Positions 41,250-50,090 of a stretch of DNA of 64,000 bases are shown here, piece after piece. The DNA is taken from contig NZ_JAFJSY010000004.1 in NCBI RefSeq assembly GCF_019857225.1, positions 163,236 through 227,235 of the forward strand, read 5' to 3'. Origin of the DNA: Streptomyces plumbidurans (GTDB taxonomy: Bacteria; Actinomycetota; Actinomycetes; Streptomycetales; Streptomycetaceae). How positions within the stretch are numbered: position 1 is the stretch's first letter; each line of letters starts with the position of its first letter. A program made the translations under genes and the position numbers. Under the pieces are notes generated by a model. It did no database searches. It was not told the origin of the DNA and worked only from the letters and a program-made list of their open reading frames with translations.

Positions 41250-42230
41250 ATGGTGCAGCACGCCGCGGAGGTCACCCACCGGACGGTTGCCACGCCGGCA
41301 GGCCGGATTCATCTTGTGGAGCAGGGCAGCGGGCCGCTGGTGCTGTTCGTGCACGGGTTTCCGGAGTCCTGGTACTCGTGGCGCCGTCAGCTGCCGGCGC
41401 TCGCGGAGGCGGGGTACCGCGCCGTCGCCCTCGACGTCCGCGGCTACGGCCGCTCCTCGAAGCCGGCCGCGACGGAGGCGTACCGGATGCTGGACCTGGT
41501 CGAGGACAACGTCGCCGTGGTGCACGCCCTCGGCGAGGAATCCGCGGTGATCGTCGGCCACGACTGGGGGGCCACCATCGCCGCGAACTCCGCCCTGCTC
41601 AGTCCCGAGGTCTTCCGGGCCGTGGGACTGCTGAGCGTTCCCTACACCCCGCGCGGCGGGCCCCGCCCCAGCGACATCTTCGCGCGGATGGGCGGGGAAG
41701 AGGAGTTCTACGTCTCCTACTTCCAGAAGCCCGGCCGCGCCGAGGCCGAGATCGAACCCGACGTACGCGGCTGGCTCGCGGGCTTCTACGCCGCCCTGTC
41801 CGCCGACACCATGCCGGCGCCCGGAGCGCCCGATCCGCACTTCGTCGCCAAGGGCGGGAAGCTGCGCGACCGGTTCCCCGCCGGACGGCTGCCCGCATGG
41901 CTCGGCGAGAGCGAACTCGACGTCTACGCGGGCGAGTTCGAACGCACCGGCCTCACCGGCGCGCTCAACCGCTACCGGAACATGGATCGCGACTGGGAGG
42001 ACCTCGCCGCCTACGACGGCGCCCCGATCACCCAGCCCTCCCTGTTCGCCGGCGGGAGCCTGGACGCGTCCACGACCTGGCTGGCGGACGCGATCGAGGC
42101 GTATCCGGTCACGCTGCCGGGTCTGGTGTCCTCCCATCTCCTCGACGGCTGCGGCCACTGGATCCAGCAGGAGCGTCCCGACGAGATCAACCGTCTCCTG
42201 ACAGAGTGGCTTGCCGCCCTGCCCGCCTGA
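41250..42230 (+). CDS. Epoxide-hydrolase-like alpha/beta hydrolase
   Basis: 326 residues. Oxyanion motif HGFP (35-38), nucleophile Asp105 in GHDWG, cap-domain segments, and catalytic His in DGCGHWIQQERP. Asp rather than Ser as nucleophile points to epoxide hydrolase (or haloalkane dehalogenase) chemistry. GGAGGA precedes ATG 41250. The same architecture is found at 55552-56511. Confidence 0.9.
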   Translation: MVQHAAEVTHRTVATPAGRIHLVEQGSGPLVLFVHGFPESWYSWRRQLPALAEAGYRAVALDVRGYGRSSKPAATEAYRMLDLVEDNVAVVHALGEESAVIVGHDWGATIAANSALLSPEVFRAVGLLSVPYTPRGGPRPSDIFARMGGEEEFYVSYFQKPGRAEAEIEPDVRGWLAGFYAALSADTMPAPGAPDPHFVAKGGKLRDRFPAGRLPAWLGESELDVYAGEFERTGLTGALNRYRNMDRDWEDLAAYDGAPITQPSLFAGGSLDASTTWLADAIEAYPVTLPGLVSSHLLDGCGHWIQQERPDEINRLLTEWLAALPA

Positions 42231-42273
42231 ACTTCCGGCCCCGCAGAGGGGCGACGACGCCGTATGGATCTGC

Positions 42274-42675
42274 TCACTGGGCGTCGGTGCGCTTCTCGAG
42301 TCGGGTCCCGTCGCGCAGCGTGATCGACATCAGGTCGCTGGGAGCGTCCAGTTCGAGACGGTGCCGGCGGCCGCGGGGGACGATCGCGGCGGTGCCCGCC
42401 CCCAACCGCAGCATGTCCTCGGGGTCGCCCGGTGCGAGCGGATGGAGGTAGAGGCGGAAGCCGCCGGACAGGCAGCACACCACCTCATCGGCCTCCGGGT
42501 GCATCTCCCAGTGGTCGGCGTGTACGTCCGCGTCGGTCTCCACATGGAACGTACCGACGTGCCAGGTACCGGCGTCGCTGCCGACCGTCCGGCGTCCGGC
42601 GACACGCACGTCACCGCCGGGGTGGATGTGCAGCGCCGAGGCGAACAGGTCGACGGGTGAGAGCGGCGTCGTCAT
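42274..42675 (-). CDS. Cupin-domain protein
   Basis: 133 residues, single beta-barrel cupin: motif 1 HWEMHPEADEVVCCLSGG and motif 2 around IVPRGRRHRLE supply His/Glu metal ligands (HxE...E...H). It could be a small dioxygenase, isomerase or sensor. AAGGA precedes ATG 42675, and the start overlaps the MFS stop by ATGA, so it is co-translated with the exporter and may act on the same compound. Confidence 0.88.
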   Translation of the reverse strand: MTTPLSPVDLFASALHIHPGGDVRVAGRRTVGSDAGTWHVGTFHVETDADVHADHWEMHPEADEVVCCLSGGFRLYLHPLAPGDPEDMLRLGAGTAAIVPRGRRHRLELDAPSDLMSITLRDGTRLEKRTDAQ

Positions 42676-44132
42676 GACGAAGTTCCTTCCAGTTCGTTCT
42701 CGGCTTCGTTCTCGGTCGGGGCGGTGGATCGACGGCCGGGCGTCGTGGTCCCGCGCCGGGGGAGTACGGCGATCGCCACGACCGCAGCGATCGCGAAGAG
42801 GGCGGCGGCGATGGCGAGGCCCAGGGCGTAGCCGTCGTTGAGTGCCGCGGGGGCGGTGGACGCGCCGGTGTGGTGTGCGGCGACGGTGGCCAGGGCGGCC
42901 AGGCCGATGCAGCCGCCGAGTTGACGCGAGCTGTTCATCAGGCCGGAGGCCATACCGGCCTCGCGCGGGGCCACACCCGTGGTCGCGGCGGCCACGATCG
43001 GGGCGATGACCAGTCCGACGCCGACGCCGGTGACGACGCAGGGGCCGAGTACGTCGGTGAGGAAGCCGCCGTGGGGACTGATGAAGGCGAACCAGGCCAG
43101 CCCCGCGGCGGCCAGCAGGGCACCCGGCACCAGCGACGCACGCGGGGTGCGGGCCGCGGTGACCCGGGTCGCGACGACGCTGCCCGCGATCAGGCTCACG
43201 GAGAAGGGCAGGAACGCCGCGCCGGTCGCGGCGGCGCCCATGCCCAGCACCTGCTGCATGTACAGGGACACGAAGTAGAACGCCGCGAACTGCCCGGCCG
43301 TTGAGAAGAACACCAGCACGTTCGCGCCCGCGACCCAGCGGCTGCGCAGCAGACCGAGCCGCAACAGCGGTGCGGAGACCCGGGATTCGACGAAGACGAA
43401 GGCGCCCAGGAGCAGGGCCGCCGCGACGAGCATCGCCGCGGTGGCGGGCGACCCCCACCCCACGGCGTCGGTGCGCACGACACCGAACACCAGCAGCCCG
43501 ACCCCGCCGGTCGCCAGGACGGCGCCGAGCACATCCAGCCGCTCGCGCCGGACGGGGCGCGTCTCGGCGGGCACGCCCGCGAGCACGAGCGCGAGGGCCA
43601 CCGCCACGATGGGCAGATTGATCAGCATCACCCAGCGCCATCCCGCGTACTGGGTCAGCAGGCCGCCCGCCAGCACGCCGAGCGCTCCGCCCGCGGCGTT
43701 CACCCCGCTCCACACCCCGAGCGCCCGTACGCGCTGCGGGCCCTCGGTGAAGGTGGTGGTGAGCATCGCCAGCGTGGCCGGGGTGGCCGCGGCGGCCCCC
43801 ACGCCCTGACCGGCGCGGGCGGCGATCAGCTGCCAGGGCGCCTGGGCGAGGCCGCCGGCCAGCGAGCACAGCCCGAACCCGATCAGGCCCAGTACGAACA
43901 GCCGGCGCCGGCCGTAGAGATCACATGCGCGGCCGCCCAGCAGCAGGAATCCGCCGAGCGTGAGCGCGTAGACATGCACCACCCATGACAGCCCGAGCGG
44001 ATCGAAGCCCAGGGCCGTGCGCATCGCGGGCAGCGCGACATTGACCACCGACAGGTCCAGGGCGACGGCGAACTGGGCGACGGCCACGGCCGCCAGCACC
44101 ACTCCGGGGCGCCCTCGCGAGTTTCTATACAT
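42672..44132 (-). CDS. MFS drug exporter, DHA2-type
   Basis: 486 residues with about 14 membrane segments. Signatures: FAVALDLSVVNVALPAM (motif D1), GGRACDLYGRRRLFVLGL (motif A), and AARAGQGVGAAAATPATLAML (motif B/C region). ATG 44132 has no ribosome site and lies inside a near-palindrome centred on TACATGTA, consistent with a leaderless, repressible message. The divergent TetR at 44192 is the likely repressor. Confidence 0.93.
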   Translation of the reverse strand: MYRNSRGRPGVVLAAVAVAQFAVALDLSVVNVALPAMRTALGFDPLGLSWVVHVYALTLGGFLLLGGRACDLYGRRRLFVLGLIGFGLCSLAGGLAQAPWQLIAARAGQGVGAAAATPATLAMLTTTFTEGPQRVRALGVWSGVNAAGGALGVLAGGLLTQYAGWRWVMLINLPIVAVALALVLAGVPAETRPVRRERLDVLGAVLATGGVGLLVFGVVRTDAVGWGSPATAAMLVAAALLLGAFVFVESRVSAPLLRLGLLRSRWVAGANVLVFFSTAGQFAAFYFVSLYMQQVLGMGAAATGAAFLPFSVSLIAGSVVATRVTAARTPRASLVPGALLAAAGLAWFAFISPHGGFLTDVLGPCVVTGVGVGLVIAPIVAAATTGVAPREAGMASGLMNSSRQLGGCIGLAALATVAAHHTGASTAPAALNDGYALGLAIAAALFAIAAVVAIAVLPRRGTTTPGRRSTAPTENEAENELEGTSS

Positions 44133-44140
44133 GTAAGAAA
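44122..44140. promoter_or_regulatory. Operator-like inverted repeat at the MFS start codon
   Basis: TTTCT (44122-44126) and AGAAA (44136-44140) flank TACATGTA (44128-44135). It covers the MFS start codon and faces tetR. Confidence 0.6.
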
Positions 44141-44191
44141 AGTAACCCGAGGGTGTCGTCCCTGTCGACGCCTTTTTGGGATGATGAGGTC

Positions 44192-44860
44192 ATGCCGCAG
44201 CCCCCCGCACCGCGCAGAACCCTTGGCCGACCTCCCCGTTTCTCCCGTGCGGAGGTGGTCGCGGCGGCCCGCAGAATCGTGGACGCGGAAGGGGTGGACC
44301 GGCTGACCATGCGGCGGCTGGCCACCGAGATCGGCAGTACGCCGATGGCGCTCTACCACCACGTACGCAACAAGGACCAGCTGCTCGTCCTGCTGCTCGA
44401 CGACTACGCCGCCCGGACGCTGCGCCGGCCCGAACTGCCCGACGAGCCGCGCGAGCGGGTCGTCGTCGCCGCTGCCGCGATCCACGAGGCGCTCGCCGAC
44501 TGCCCGTGGATCGTGGAGGTGCTGACCGCCGACGACCTGATGTCCGCCTCCGCCCTGTGGTTCGTCGAGCAGATCGTCGACGGACTGGTCGCAGGTGGTC
44601 TGCCGCCCGAGCGGGCTGTCCACGGCTATCGCGCGATCTGGTACTACACCGCCGGAGAGATCATGATCCGGGCAACGGCGACCCGGCGCCGTACGGGCGA
44701 CGACAAACCCACCTACCGCGACCAGGTCTTCGCCGCCCTGGACCCGGACGAGCTGCCCCGCCTGTCCCAGGTGGCGCAGCGGTGGGCGCCGCTGACCGCC
44801 GAGGACACCTACCTGGACGGGCTGCGGGCCCTGGTGGACGGGCTTCTCGCGGCCCGCTGA
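44192..44860 (+). CDS. TetR-family regulator (TetR_C subclass)
   Basis: 222 residues. DNA-binding domain about 16-65 (FSRAEVVAAARRIVDAEGVDRLTMRRLATEIGSTPMALYHHVRNKDQL in pieces), then the TetR_C ligand domain typical of tetracycline-type efflux repressors. It diverges from the MFS-cupin operon and shares its promoter region, the classic repressor-exporter layout. Confidence 0.92.
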   Translation: MPQPPAPRRTLGRPPRFSRAEVVAAARRIVDAEGVDRLTMRRLATEIGSTPMALYHHVRNKDQLLVLLLDDYAARTLRRPELPDEPRERVVVAAAAIHEALADCPWIVEVLTADDLMSASALWFVEQIVDGLVAGGLPPERAVHGYRAIWYYTAGEIMIRATATRRRTGDDKPTYRDQVFAALDPDELPRLSQVAQRWAPLTAEDTYLDGLRALVDGLLAAR

Positions 44861-44954
44861 GAAGCGCGTCGGTCGGTTTATCGATATCGGTGAATCGATC
44901 AGGGAGTCGGTCGAGAAGTCGGTTGAGCCGCGGGCCTGGCGTGAGGAAGGGTCC

Positions 44955-45512
44955 GTGGGCATGGAGTACTTCTGCTACCACCGTGACCGGGCCGGATCGG
45001 CCGCGCTGCGCGACGAACTGCTGGAGGAGCACTGGGCCTACATGGACCGGTACGGAGCGGAGATGATCGCGCGCGGGCCGACCTTCCAGGACGGCGGCGA
45101 GGCGCCCACCGGCAGTGTGCACATCGTCGACCTGCCCGGCCCCGACGCGGCCCGCGCGTTCGCCTTCGACGAGCCCAACCACCAGGCCGGTGTGTACCGT
45201 GACGTGCTGCTGCGCCGGTGGCGCAACCTGCTGGGGCGCACGATGTGGGACTTCCCCGGCGGCCGAGAGGGCGGCAACCGCTACCTCGTACTCGGCCTCG
45301 GCTCGGGTCCGGCCGCCGACCTCGACCTACCGCCCGACCGGGACGAACTCATCGCATACGGACCCCTGTTGTCGGACGACGGAGTCACCTGGCTCGGCAC
45401 GGCGGTCCTGCTGCGGGCCCCCGACACGGACGCGGCACGTACCGTCCTGACGGCCGACCGCTACGCGGACATCGAGGTCCACGACTGGCAGTTCGGCGGG
45501 CGGGCCTCCTGA
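44955..45512 (+). CDS. YCII-related domain protein (two tandem domains)
   Basis: 185 residues that look like two YciI/ferredoxin-like alpha-beta barrels: residues 3-95 (YFCYHRDRAGS, LLEEHWAYMDRYGAEMIARGPTF, GSVHIVDLPGPDAARAFAFDEPN) and 105-180 (LLSDDGVTWLGTAVLLRAPDTDAARTVL). Function is unknown. GTG 44955 follows GGAAGGG; ATG 44961 is possible. A DHFR-like gene follows after a hairpin. Confidence 0.78.
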   Translation: MGMEYFCYHRDRAGSAALRDELLEEHWAYMDRYGAEMIARGPTFQDGGEAPTGSVHIVDLPGPDAARAFAFDEPNHQAGVYRDVLLRRWRNLLGRTMWDFPGGREGGNRYLVLGLGSGPAADLDLPPDRDELIAYGPLLSDDGVTWLGTAVLLRAPDTDAARTVLTADRYADIEVHDWQFGGRAS

Positions 45513-45513
45513 G

Positions 45514-45533
45514 TTGCGCGGCGCGACGCGCAA
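45514..45533. terminator. Hairpin after the YCII gene
   Basis: TTGCGCG (45514-45520) pairs with CGCGCAA (45527-45533) around GCGCGA, immediately after the stop codon. Confidence 0.6.
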
Positions 45534-45666
45534 GCCGGTGGACGTCGCGCGGCCGAACGGTCGATGAGCGTCGGGGCGATGAGTAACGGTGTCGGCTTCG
45601 GTCTACAGCACAGGGGGACGACAGCGGATGACGGCCACGGCACAGGAGGTCGAAGTGTCCACATGA

Positions 45667-46227
45667 GTGCTCGACATGTCGGTGTCCCTCGACGGGTACG
45701 TCGCCGACCCCGACGACTTTCTCGGCGGCGAGGACGGCGAGCGGCTGCACAAGTGGGCCGCGGCCGACGGGGGTTCCGGTCGGCTGTCCGAGGTGGCGGC
45801 CGGCTTCCAGGACGAATGGACGGCCGCAGGTGCGGTGCTCGCGGGACGCCGGACCGCCGAGCTCATGGATCACTGGGGCGGCGATCACGGAGGCCTGCCC
45901 ATCTTCGTGCCCAGCCACCGTCCGCCCGGCCCGGCCGCCCGCTGGGGCTACCCGCTGGTGACGTACGTGCTCGACGGGATCGAGAGCGCCATGGCGCAGG
46001 CAAAGGCCGCCGCCGGGGACAAGGACGTGCAGGTGCGGGGCGCGTACACGGCGCAACGCGCGCTCGAAGCCGGTGTGCTGGACGAGGTGCAGATCCACCA
46101 GGTCCCCATGCTGCTCGGTCGCGGCCGGCGGCTGTTCGACGTCCTGACGTCGGAGATCGAGCTGGAGATCGTCCGGGTGATCGACACCCCGGAGGCCACC
46201 CACATCCGCTACCGCGTCCGCCGCTGA
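45667..46227 (+). CDS. RibD-C/dihydrofolate-reductase-like protein with early nonsense codon
   Basis: 186 residues from GTG 45667. MSVSLDGYVADPDDFLGG, AGAVLAGRRTAELMDHW, VTYVLDGIESAMAQAKAAAGDKDVQVRG and LLGRGRRLFD are the DHFR/RibD C-terminal fold binding NADPH. The natural start seems to be GTG 45655, five bases after AGGAGG; that frame reads V-S-T-stop-V-L-D-M, with TGA at 45664-45666 where related proteins have Arg. TGA is directly followed by GTG 45667, so re-initiation may rescue expression. It is otherwise intact. Confidence 0.8.
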   Translation: MLDMSVSLDGYVADPDDFLGGEDGERLHKWAAADGGSGRLSEVAAGFQDEWTAAGAVLAGRRTAELMDHWGGDHGGLPIFVPSHRPPGPAARWGYPLVTYVLDGIESAMAQAKAAAGDKDVQVRGAYTAQRALEAGVLDEVQIHQVPMLLGRGRRLFDVLTSEIELEIVRVIDTPEATHIRYRVRR

Positions 46228-46258
46228 GCCGTCAGTCGCCCAGCCGCTCGCCGACCAC

Positions 46259-47188
46259 TCAGGTGCCCGTAGCCGTAGCCATACCCGTGCCCATGGGCGC
46301 GGTCGCGGCGGCCACCTCGCAAGCCGTGCGGACGAAGGCGGCGACGGCCGGGGAGTGGGACTCCTGGGGCCAGGCCAGGGCGAGTTGGAGTGGGGGGAGG
46401 TCGACGACGGGTCGGTGGACGATGCCCGGGCGCGGGTGGCGCCGGACGATCGATGCCGGTGGGAACCAGACGCTGTCGCCCAGCTCGACGAGGTTGAAGA
46501 TCTGCGCCAGGTCCAGCTGGCGGGGCTGTCTCGCCGGCTGTCCGTCGGGGCCGGGCCCGGTCGCACGGACCGGCGGGAGGTCCTCCCGGTCCGCGGCGCG
46601 TCCGTCCGGCAGGAAGCGGCCCTTGAGATCGGCCAGGTGCAGTTGCTCGTGTGCGGTGAGCGGGTCGGTCGCGGCGACGGCGAGCAGGCGGGGCTCGGTC
46701 AGCAGCGGTTCCACGTCGAGGCCGCGGTCGTCGAACGGCCGCTGCAGCAGCGCGATGTCCGCGCGGCCGTCGCGCAGCGCCGGTTCCTGCTGCGCGCGTC
46801 CGCCGAGGACGAACTGCAGGGGAAGGGCGGCGGGCTCGGCGCGGTACGCGGCCAGGATCTGCGGCAGCAGACCCCCGTCGTAGTCGGCCTTCATCGCCAG
46901 GCGCAGCGTGGGCTCGGACCGGCCCGCATGTTGGGCCCGGCGGCCGGCTGCGGTGACCGCGGCGAGTGCCGTACGGGCGTCGCGCAGCAGGACCTCGCCG
47001 GCGGCGGTGAGGGCGACCCGACGGGTCGTACGCTCCAGAAGCGTCACGCCCAGTTGCCGCTCGATCTCGCGGATCGCGCGTGACAACGGAGGCTGCGCCA
47101 TGCCCAGCCGGTTCGCCGCGCGTCCGAAGTGCAGCTCCTCGGCGACGGCGACGAAATACCTGAGCTGTCTGACCTCCAGATCACTCAT
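46259..47188 (-). CDS. LysR-family regulator of the divergent NmrA-like gene
   Basis: 309 residues. Winged helix 6-64 (VRQLRYFVAVAEELHFGRAANRLGMAQPPLSRAIREIE in pieces), then the periplasmic-binding-like effector domain from about 92. ATG 47188 has no ribosome site and sits in ATACCC-GCA-GGGTAT (47187-47201), a T-N11-A LysR box, so it is probably leaderless and autoregulated. The C-terminus ends in an unusual Met/Gly/Thr-rich tail. The NmrA gene diverges 119 bp away. Confidence 0.9.
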   Translation of the reverse strand: MSDLEVRQLRYFVAVAEELHFGRAANRLGMAQPPLSRAIREIERQLGVTLLERTTRRVALTAAGEVLLRDARTALAAVTAAGRRAQHAGRSEPTLRLAMKADYDGGLLPQILAAYRAEPAALPLQFVLGGRAQQEPALRDGRADIALLQRPFDDRGLDVEPLLTEPRLLAVAATDPLTAHEQLHLADLKGRFLPDGRAADREDLPPVRATGPGPDGQPARQPRQLDLAQIFNLVELGDSVWFPPASIVRRHPRPGIVHRPVVDLPPLQLALAWPQESHSPAVAAFVRTACEVAAATAPMGTGMATATGT

Positions 47189-47201
47189 ACCCGCAGGGTA
47201 T
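47187..47201. promoter_or_regulatory. LysR box, T-N11-A palindrome
   Basis: ATACCC-GCA-GGGTAT, perfect arms, overlapping the LysR start codon. Confidence 0.75.
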
Positions 47202-47307
47202 CAGTGGTGATCCGATCGGTCCTTCAGGTCCGCGGGCGCCCGGAGTTGACTGAAGAACGTCATCAGCAAGACGTCATCAGCGAGCACTCCTCCGAGGAGC
47301 CACTTTC

Positions 47308-48195
47308 ATGATCGTTGTCACCACTCCGACCGGCCAGATCGGCCGCCGTACCCTCGACCGTCTGCTGGCCGCCGACGCACCGGTTCGGGTGATCGTGCGC
47401 GATGCGGCGCGGCTGCCCGCCGACGTGCGCGAGCGGGTCCAGATCGTCGAGGGCTCGCACGGTGATCCCGAGGTGATCGCCAAGGCGTTCACCGGGGCGG
47501 ACACGTTGTTCTGGCTGATCCCCCCGATGCCGCAGGCGCGGAGCCTCGACGACGCCTACGTCGGCTTCAGCCGCCCGGCGCTCGACGCTCTGAGGCCCCA
47601 GGGCGTCGAGCGGGTCGTGTCCGTCTCGGCCCTCGGTCGCGGTACGCCGCTGGCCGAGCACGCCGGACCCGTCACCGCGTCGCTCGCCCTGGACGACCTG
47701 CTGGCCGCGACGGGCGTGCACCACCGGGCGCTGGTGATGCCCTCGTTCATGGAAAACCTGTTGCGCCAGACCGAGTTGATCAAGACGCGGGGAATGTTCA
47801 CCTCGCCCATCTCCGGCAACCGCACGTCGCCCACCTGCGCCATCGACGACATCGCCGCGGTGGCCGCGGACCTGCTGCTCGACGACGGCTGGACCGGCGT
47901 GGAGGAGCTTCCCGTGCTGGGGCCGGAGGATCTGTCCTTCGAGGAGATGGCCGAGATCATGTCCGAGGTCCTGGAACGGCCGGTCCGCTTCCAGCAGGTG
48001 CCGGGCGCGGACTTCAAGGACCGGATGCTGCAGTTCGGCAACTCCGAGGCAGTGGCGCAGGGAATGCTGGACATGATGACGGCCAAGGACGCCGGGCTCG
48101 ACGACGGCGTGACCCGCACCGACCGGTCGAACTCGCCGACCACCTTCCGCCAGTGGTGCGAGGACGTACTGAAGCCGGCCGTCCTCGGCGGCTGA
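47308..48195 (+). CDS. NmrA-family NAD(P)-binding protein
   Basis: 295 residues. Rossmann start IVVTTPTGQIGRRTLDRLLA (G-x-x-G-x-x-G variant), VRVIVRDAARLP, GADTLFWLIPP, RVVSVSALGRG and the hydrophobic C-terminal substrate pocket. This is the quinone-oxidoreductase/NmrA-like group of atypical SDRs that reduce quinones or sense NAD(P) redox state. GGAG lies upstream of ATG 47308. Divergence from LysR suggests it is the regulated target. Confidence 0.9.
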   Translation: MIVVTTPTGQIGRRTLDRLLAADAPVRVIVRDAARLPADVRERVQIVEGSHGDPEVIAKAFTGADTLFWLIPPMPQARSLDDAYVGFSRPALDALRPQGVERVVSVSALGRGTPLAEHAGPVTASLALDDLLAATGVHHRALVMPSFMENLLRQTELIKTRGMFTSPISGNRTSPTCAIDDIAAVAADLLLDDGWTGVEELPVLGPEDLSFEEMAEIMSEVLERPVRFQQVPGADFKDRMLQFGNSEAVAQGMLDMMTAKDAGLDDGVTRTDRSNSPTTFRQWCEDVLKPAVLGG

Positions 48196-48297
48196 GGGGG
48201 AGCGCGCCGGTGCCGGAAGTGGTGTGCTGGACGGGTGCCGTAAGGGCTGTGCTGGACAGGTGCCAGAAGTGAGCGTGCGGACCAAGGGAGAGCGACC

Positions 48298-48963
48298 ATG
48301 ACCACCATCGCCGTCATCGGAGCCGGACCGGGCCTCGGCGCGGCCGTAGCCCGCCGCTTCGGCCGCGAGGGATTCGACGTGGCGCTCGTCTCCCGCAACC
48401 ACGAACGCACCCGCGCGCTCGCCGAGGAGCTGACCGCCACCGGCGTCACCGCACGCGGCTTCGCCGCCGACGTACGCGACCCGAAGGCCCTCGCGGCCGC
48501 CCTCGACAGGGCTCGTACGGAGATCGGTCCCATCGAGGTGCTGCAGTACAGCCCCGTCCCGCAGCGCGACTTCATGCTGCCGGTGCTGGAGACCACGCAC
48601 ATCGACCTCGTCGGACCGATCGAGTTCTCCGTCTACGGGCCGGTCGCGGCCGTCCAGCAGGTGCTGCCCGGCATGCGGGCCCTGGGCCGCGGAACCGTCC
48701 TCTTCGTCAACGGCGGCAGCGCGGTCGTCCCGCACGCCGACCGGGCAGGCACCTCCATCGCCTTCGCCGCGGAGAGTGCGTACGGCCATCTGCTGCACAA
48801 CACCCTCGCCACCGAGGGCATCCATGTCGCGCAGCTGATCATCCCCGGCGCGATCGTCCCCGGGCACCAGAGGAAGGACCCGGCCGTCCTCGCGGACATG
48901 CTGTGGGAGATGCACCGCGCCCGGCACGGCTACCGGCACTTCGCGGACGACCTGGATGACTGA
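48298..48963 (+). CDS. Short-chain dehydrogenase lacking the catalytic Tyr-x3-Lys
   Basis: 221 residues. The N-terminal TGxxxGxG equivalent is GAGPGLGAAVARRFG (9-23), then VSRNHERTRALAEEL and FAADVRDPKALAAAL. At the position of Y-x3-K it reads ESAYGHLLHNTLATE, so the general acid pair is not conserved and classical dehydrogenase activity is doubtful. It follows the NmrA gene by 102 bp and may be in the same transcript. Confidence 0.85.
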   Translation: MTTIAVIGAGPGLGAAVARRFGREGFDVALVSRNHERTRALAEELTATGVTARGFAADVRDPKALAAALDRARTEIGPIEVLQYSPVPQRDFMLPVLETTHIDLVGPIEFSVYGPVAAVQQVLPGMRALGRGTVLFVNGGSAVVPHADRAGTSIAFAAESAYGHLLHNTLATEGIHVAQLIIPGAIVPGHQRKDPAVLADMLWEMHRARHGYRHFADDLDD

Positions 48964-49091
48964 TGCCTGACGCCGGGCGCTTGCGACCACGTACCCGCAC
49001 CCCATGAGCCACGGCAGCTGTGATCCCCCTGTGACCCGGAACTATGGCTTCCACCACAGTGGTTGATCGCAACCCCTGATGAGCTGGGCCG

Positions 49092-50057
49092 ATGCGCAGA
49101 GCCGTCCCCCTCCTGGTGGTCCTCACCTCGGCACTCGTCCTCGCGGGATGCGGGCGGCAGCCCGGCACGCCCGCGTCCCACGGACGGCCCACCTCGTCGA
49201 ACGACTCGGCCTTCCAGCCGTTGGCCGCGTACGACCTGCCGGACGAGGACGGCCGTACGATCGAGCGGGCCCGGTGGACGCTCGCGGGCCGGTGCATGGG
49301 CCGGCTCGGGTTCGACGGCCTGCAGAACCTCGCCCTCGACCCCCTGCCCACCTGGCCCCAACGCCCGTCCGGCACAGGCGCGTTCAGCATGTTCCTGTAC
49401 GCCTCGGACGACTTCCGCTACAGCATCCAGGACCCGAAGGAGGCCGAGCGCCACGGCTATCACGGAGCGCAGGCCGACTACGAGCGCCGCCACTCGAAGC
49501 GGAAGTGGACCCTGCCCCAATATCTCGCGCTCACCGGTGAGTTCGTCGGGGACGACCCCAAGTCCGTGCACGGACACCGCATTCCGGAGCGCGGCTGTCT
49601 CGGCGAGGCGGACCGGGCGATCTACGGGGCCAGCCCCCAGGACCACAGGAACCCGGTGCTGGAGCTGGAGACCAAGAGCCTGCGGCAAGGCATGCGGGAC
49701 CCGGTGTGGAAGAAGGCGGACAAGGCGTGGTCCGGCTGTATGCGGGCGTCGCGCTACCACTACGCCACCCCCGAGGACGCCGTGACCGGCAGTGACCGTA
49801 CCGCCCAGGAGCTGAAGGCGCGGCTGAGCGGGCAGCGCCGCGACACGAGCGAGCCGTCCGTTCTGGAGCGCAAGGCCGCCACCGCGGACGCCCGTTGCAA
49901 GCAGCGGACCGGCTACATCCGCACCGTGCACGCCATCGACGTACGCATCCAGAAGCGGCTCGTCGCCGAGCACCGGACCGAGCTGGACAAGCAGCTGCGC
50001 TGGGAGCGCGACGCCGCCCGCAAGGCGCACGACGTACTGGAGGACCAGTCGTCGTGA
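49092..50057 (+). CDS. Putative lipoprotein of unknown function
   Basis: 321 residues. Type II signal with lipobox L17-A-G-C20, so it should be anchored outside the membrane. The mature part is hydrophilic, with two Cys-containing segments (GRCMGRLGF, SGCMRASRYHY) and a charged C-terminal helix (LVAEHRTELDKQLRWERDAARKA in pieces). I do not recognise a family beyond actinobacterial hypothetical lipoproteins. It is convergent with the molybdoenzyme gene. Confidence 0.8.
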   Translation: MRRAVPLLVVLTSALVLAGCGRQPGTPASHGRPTSSNDSAFQPLAAYDLPDEDGRTIERARWTLAGRCMGRLGFDGLQNLALDPLPTWPQRPSGTGAFSMFLYASDDFRYSIQDPKEAERHGYHGAQADYERRHSKRKWTLPQYLALTGEFVGDDPKSVHGHRIPERGCLGEADRAIYGASPQDHRNPVLELETKSLRQGMRDPVWKKADKAWSGCMRASRYHYATPEDAVTGSDRTAQELKARLSGQRRDTSEPSVLERKAATADARCKQRTGYIRTVHAIDVRIQKRLVAEHRTELDKQLRWERDAARKAHDVLEDQSS

Positions 50058-50090
50058 GCACGGCTCCCGCCGGGGCGGTGCCCGTTCCGC

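Noticed and set aside
42676..43869. Long reverse-strand extension of the cupin frame
   Set aside because: Arg-rich shadow of the MFS gene; cupin starts at 42675 with a ribosome site.
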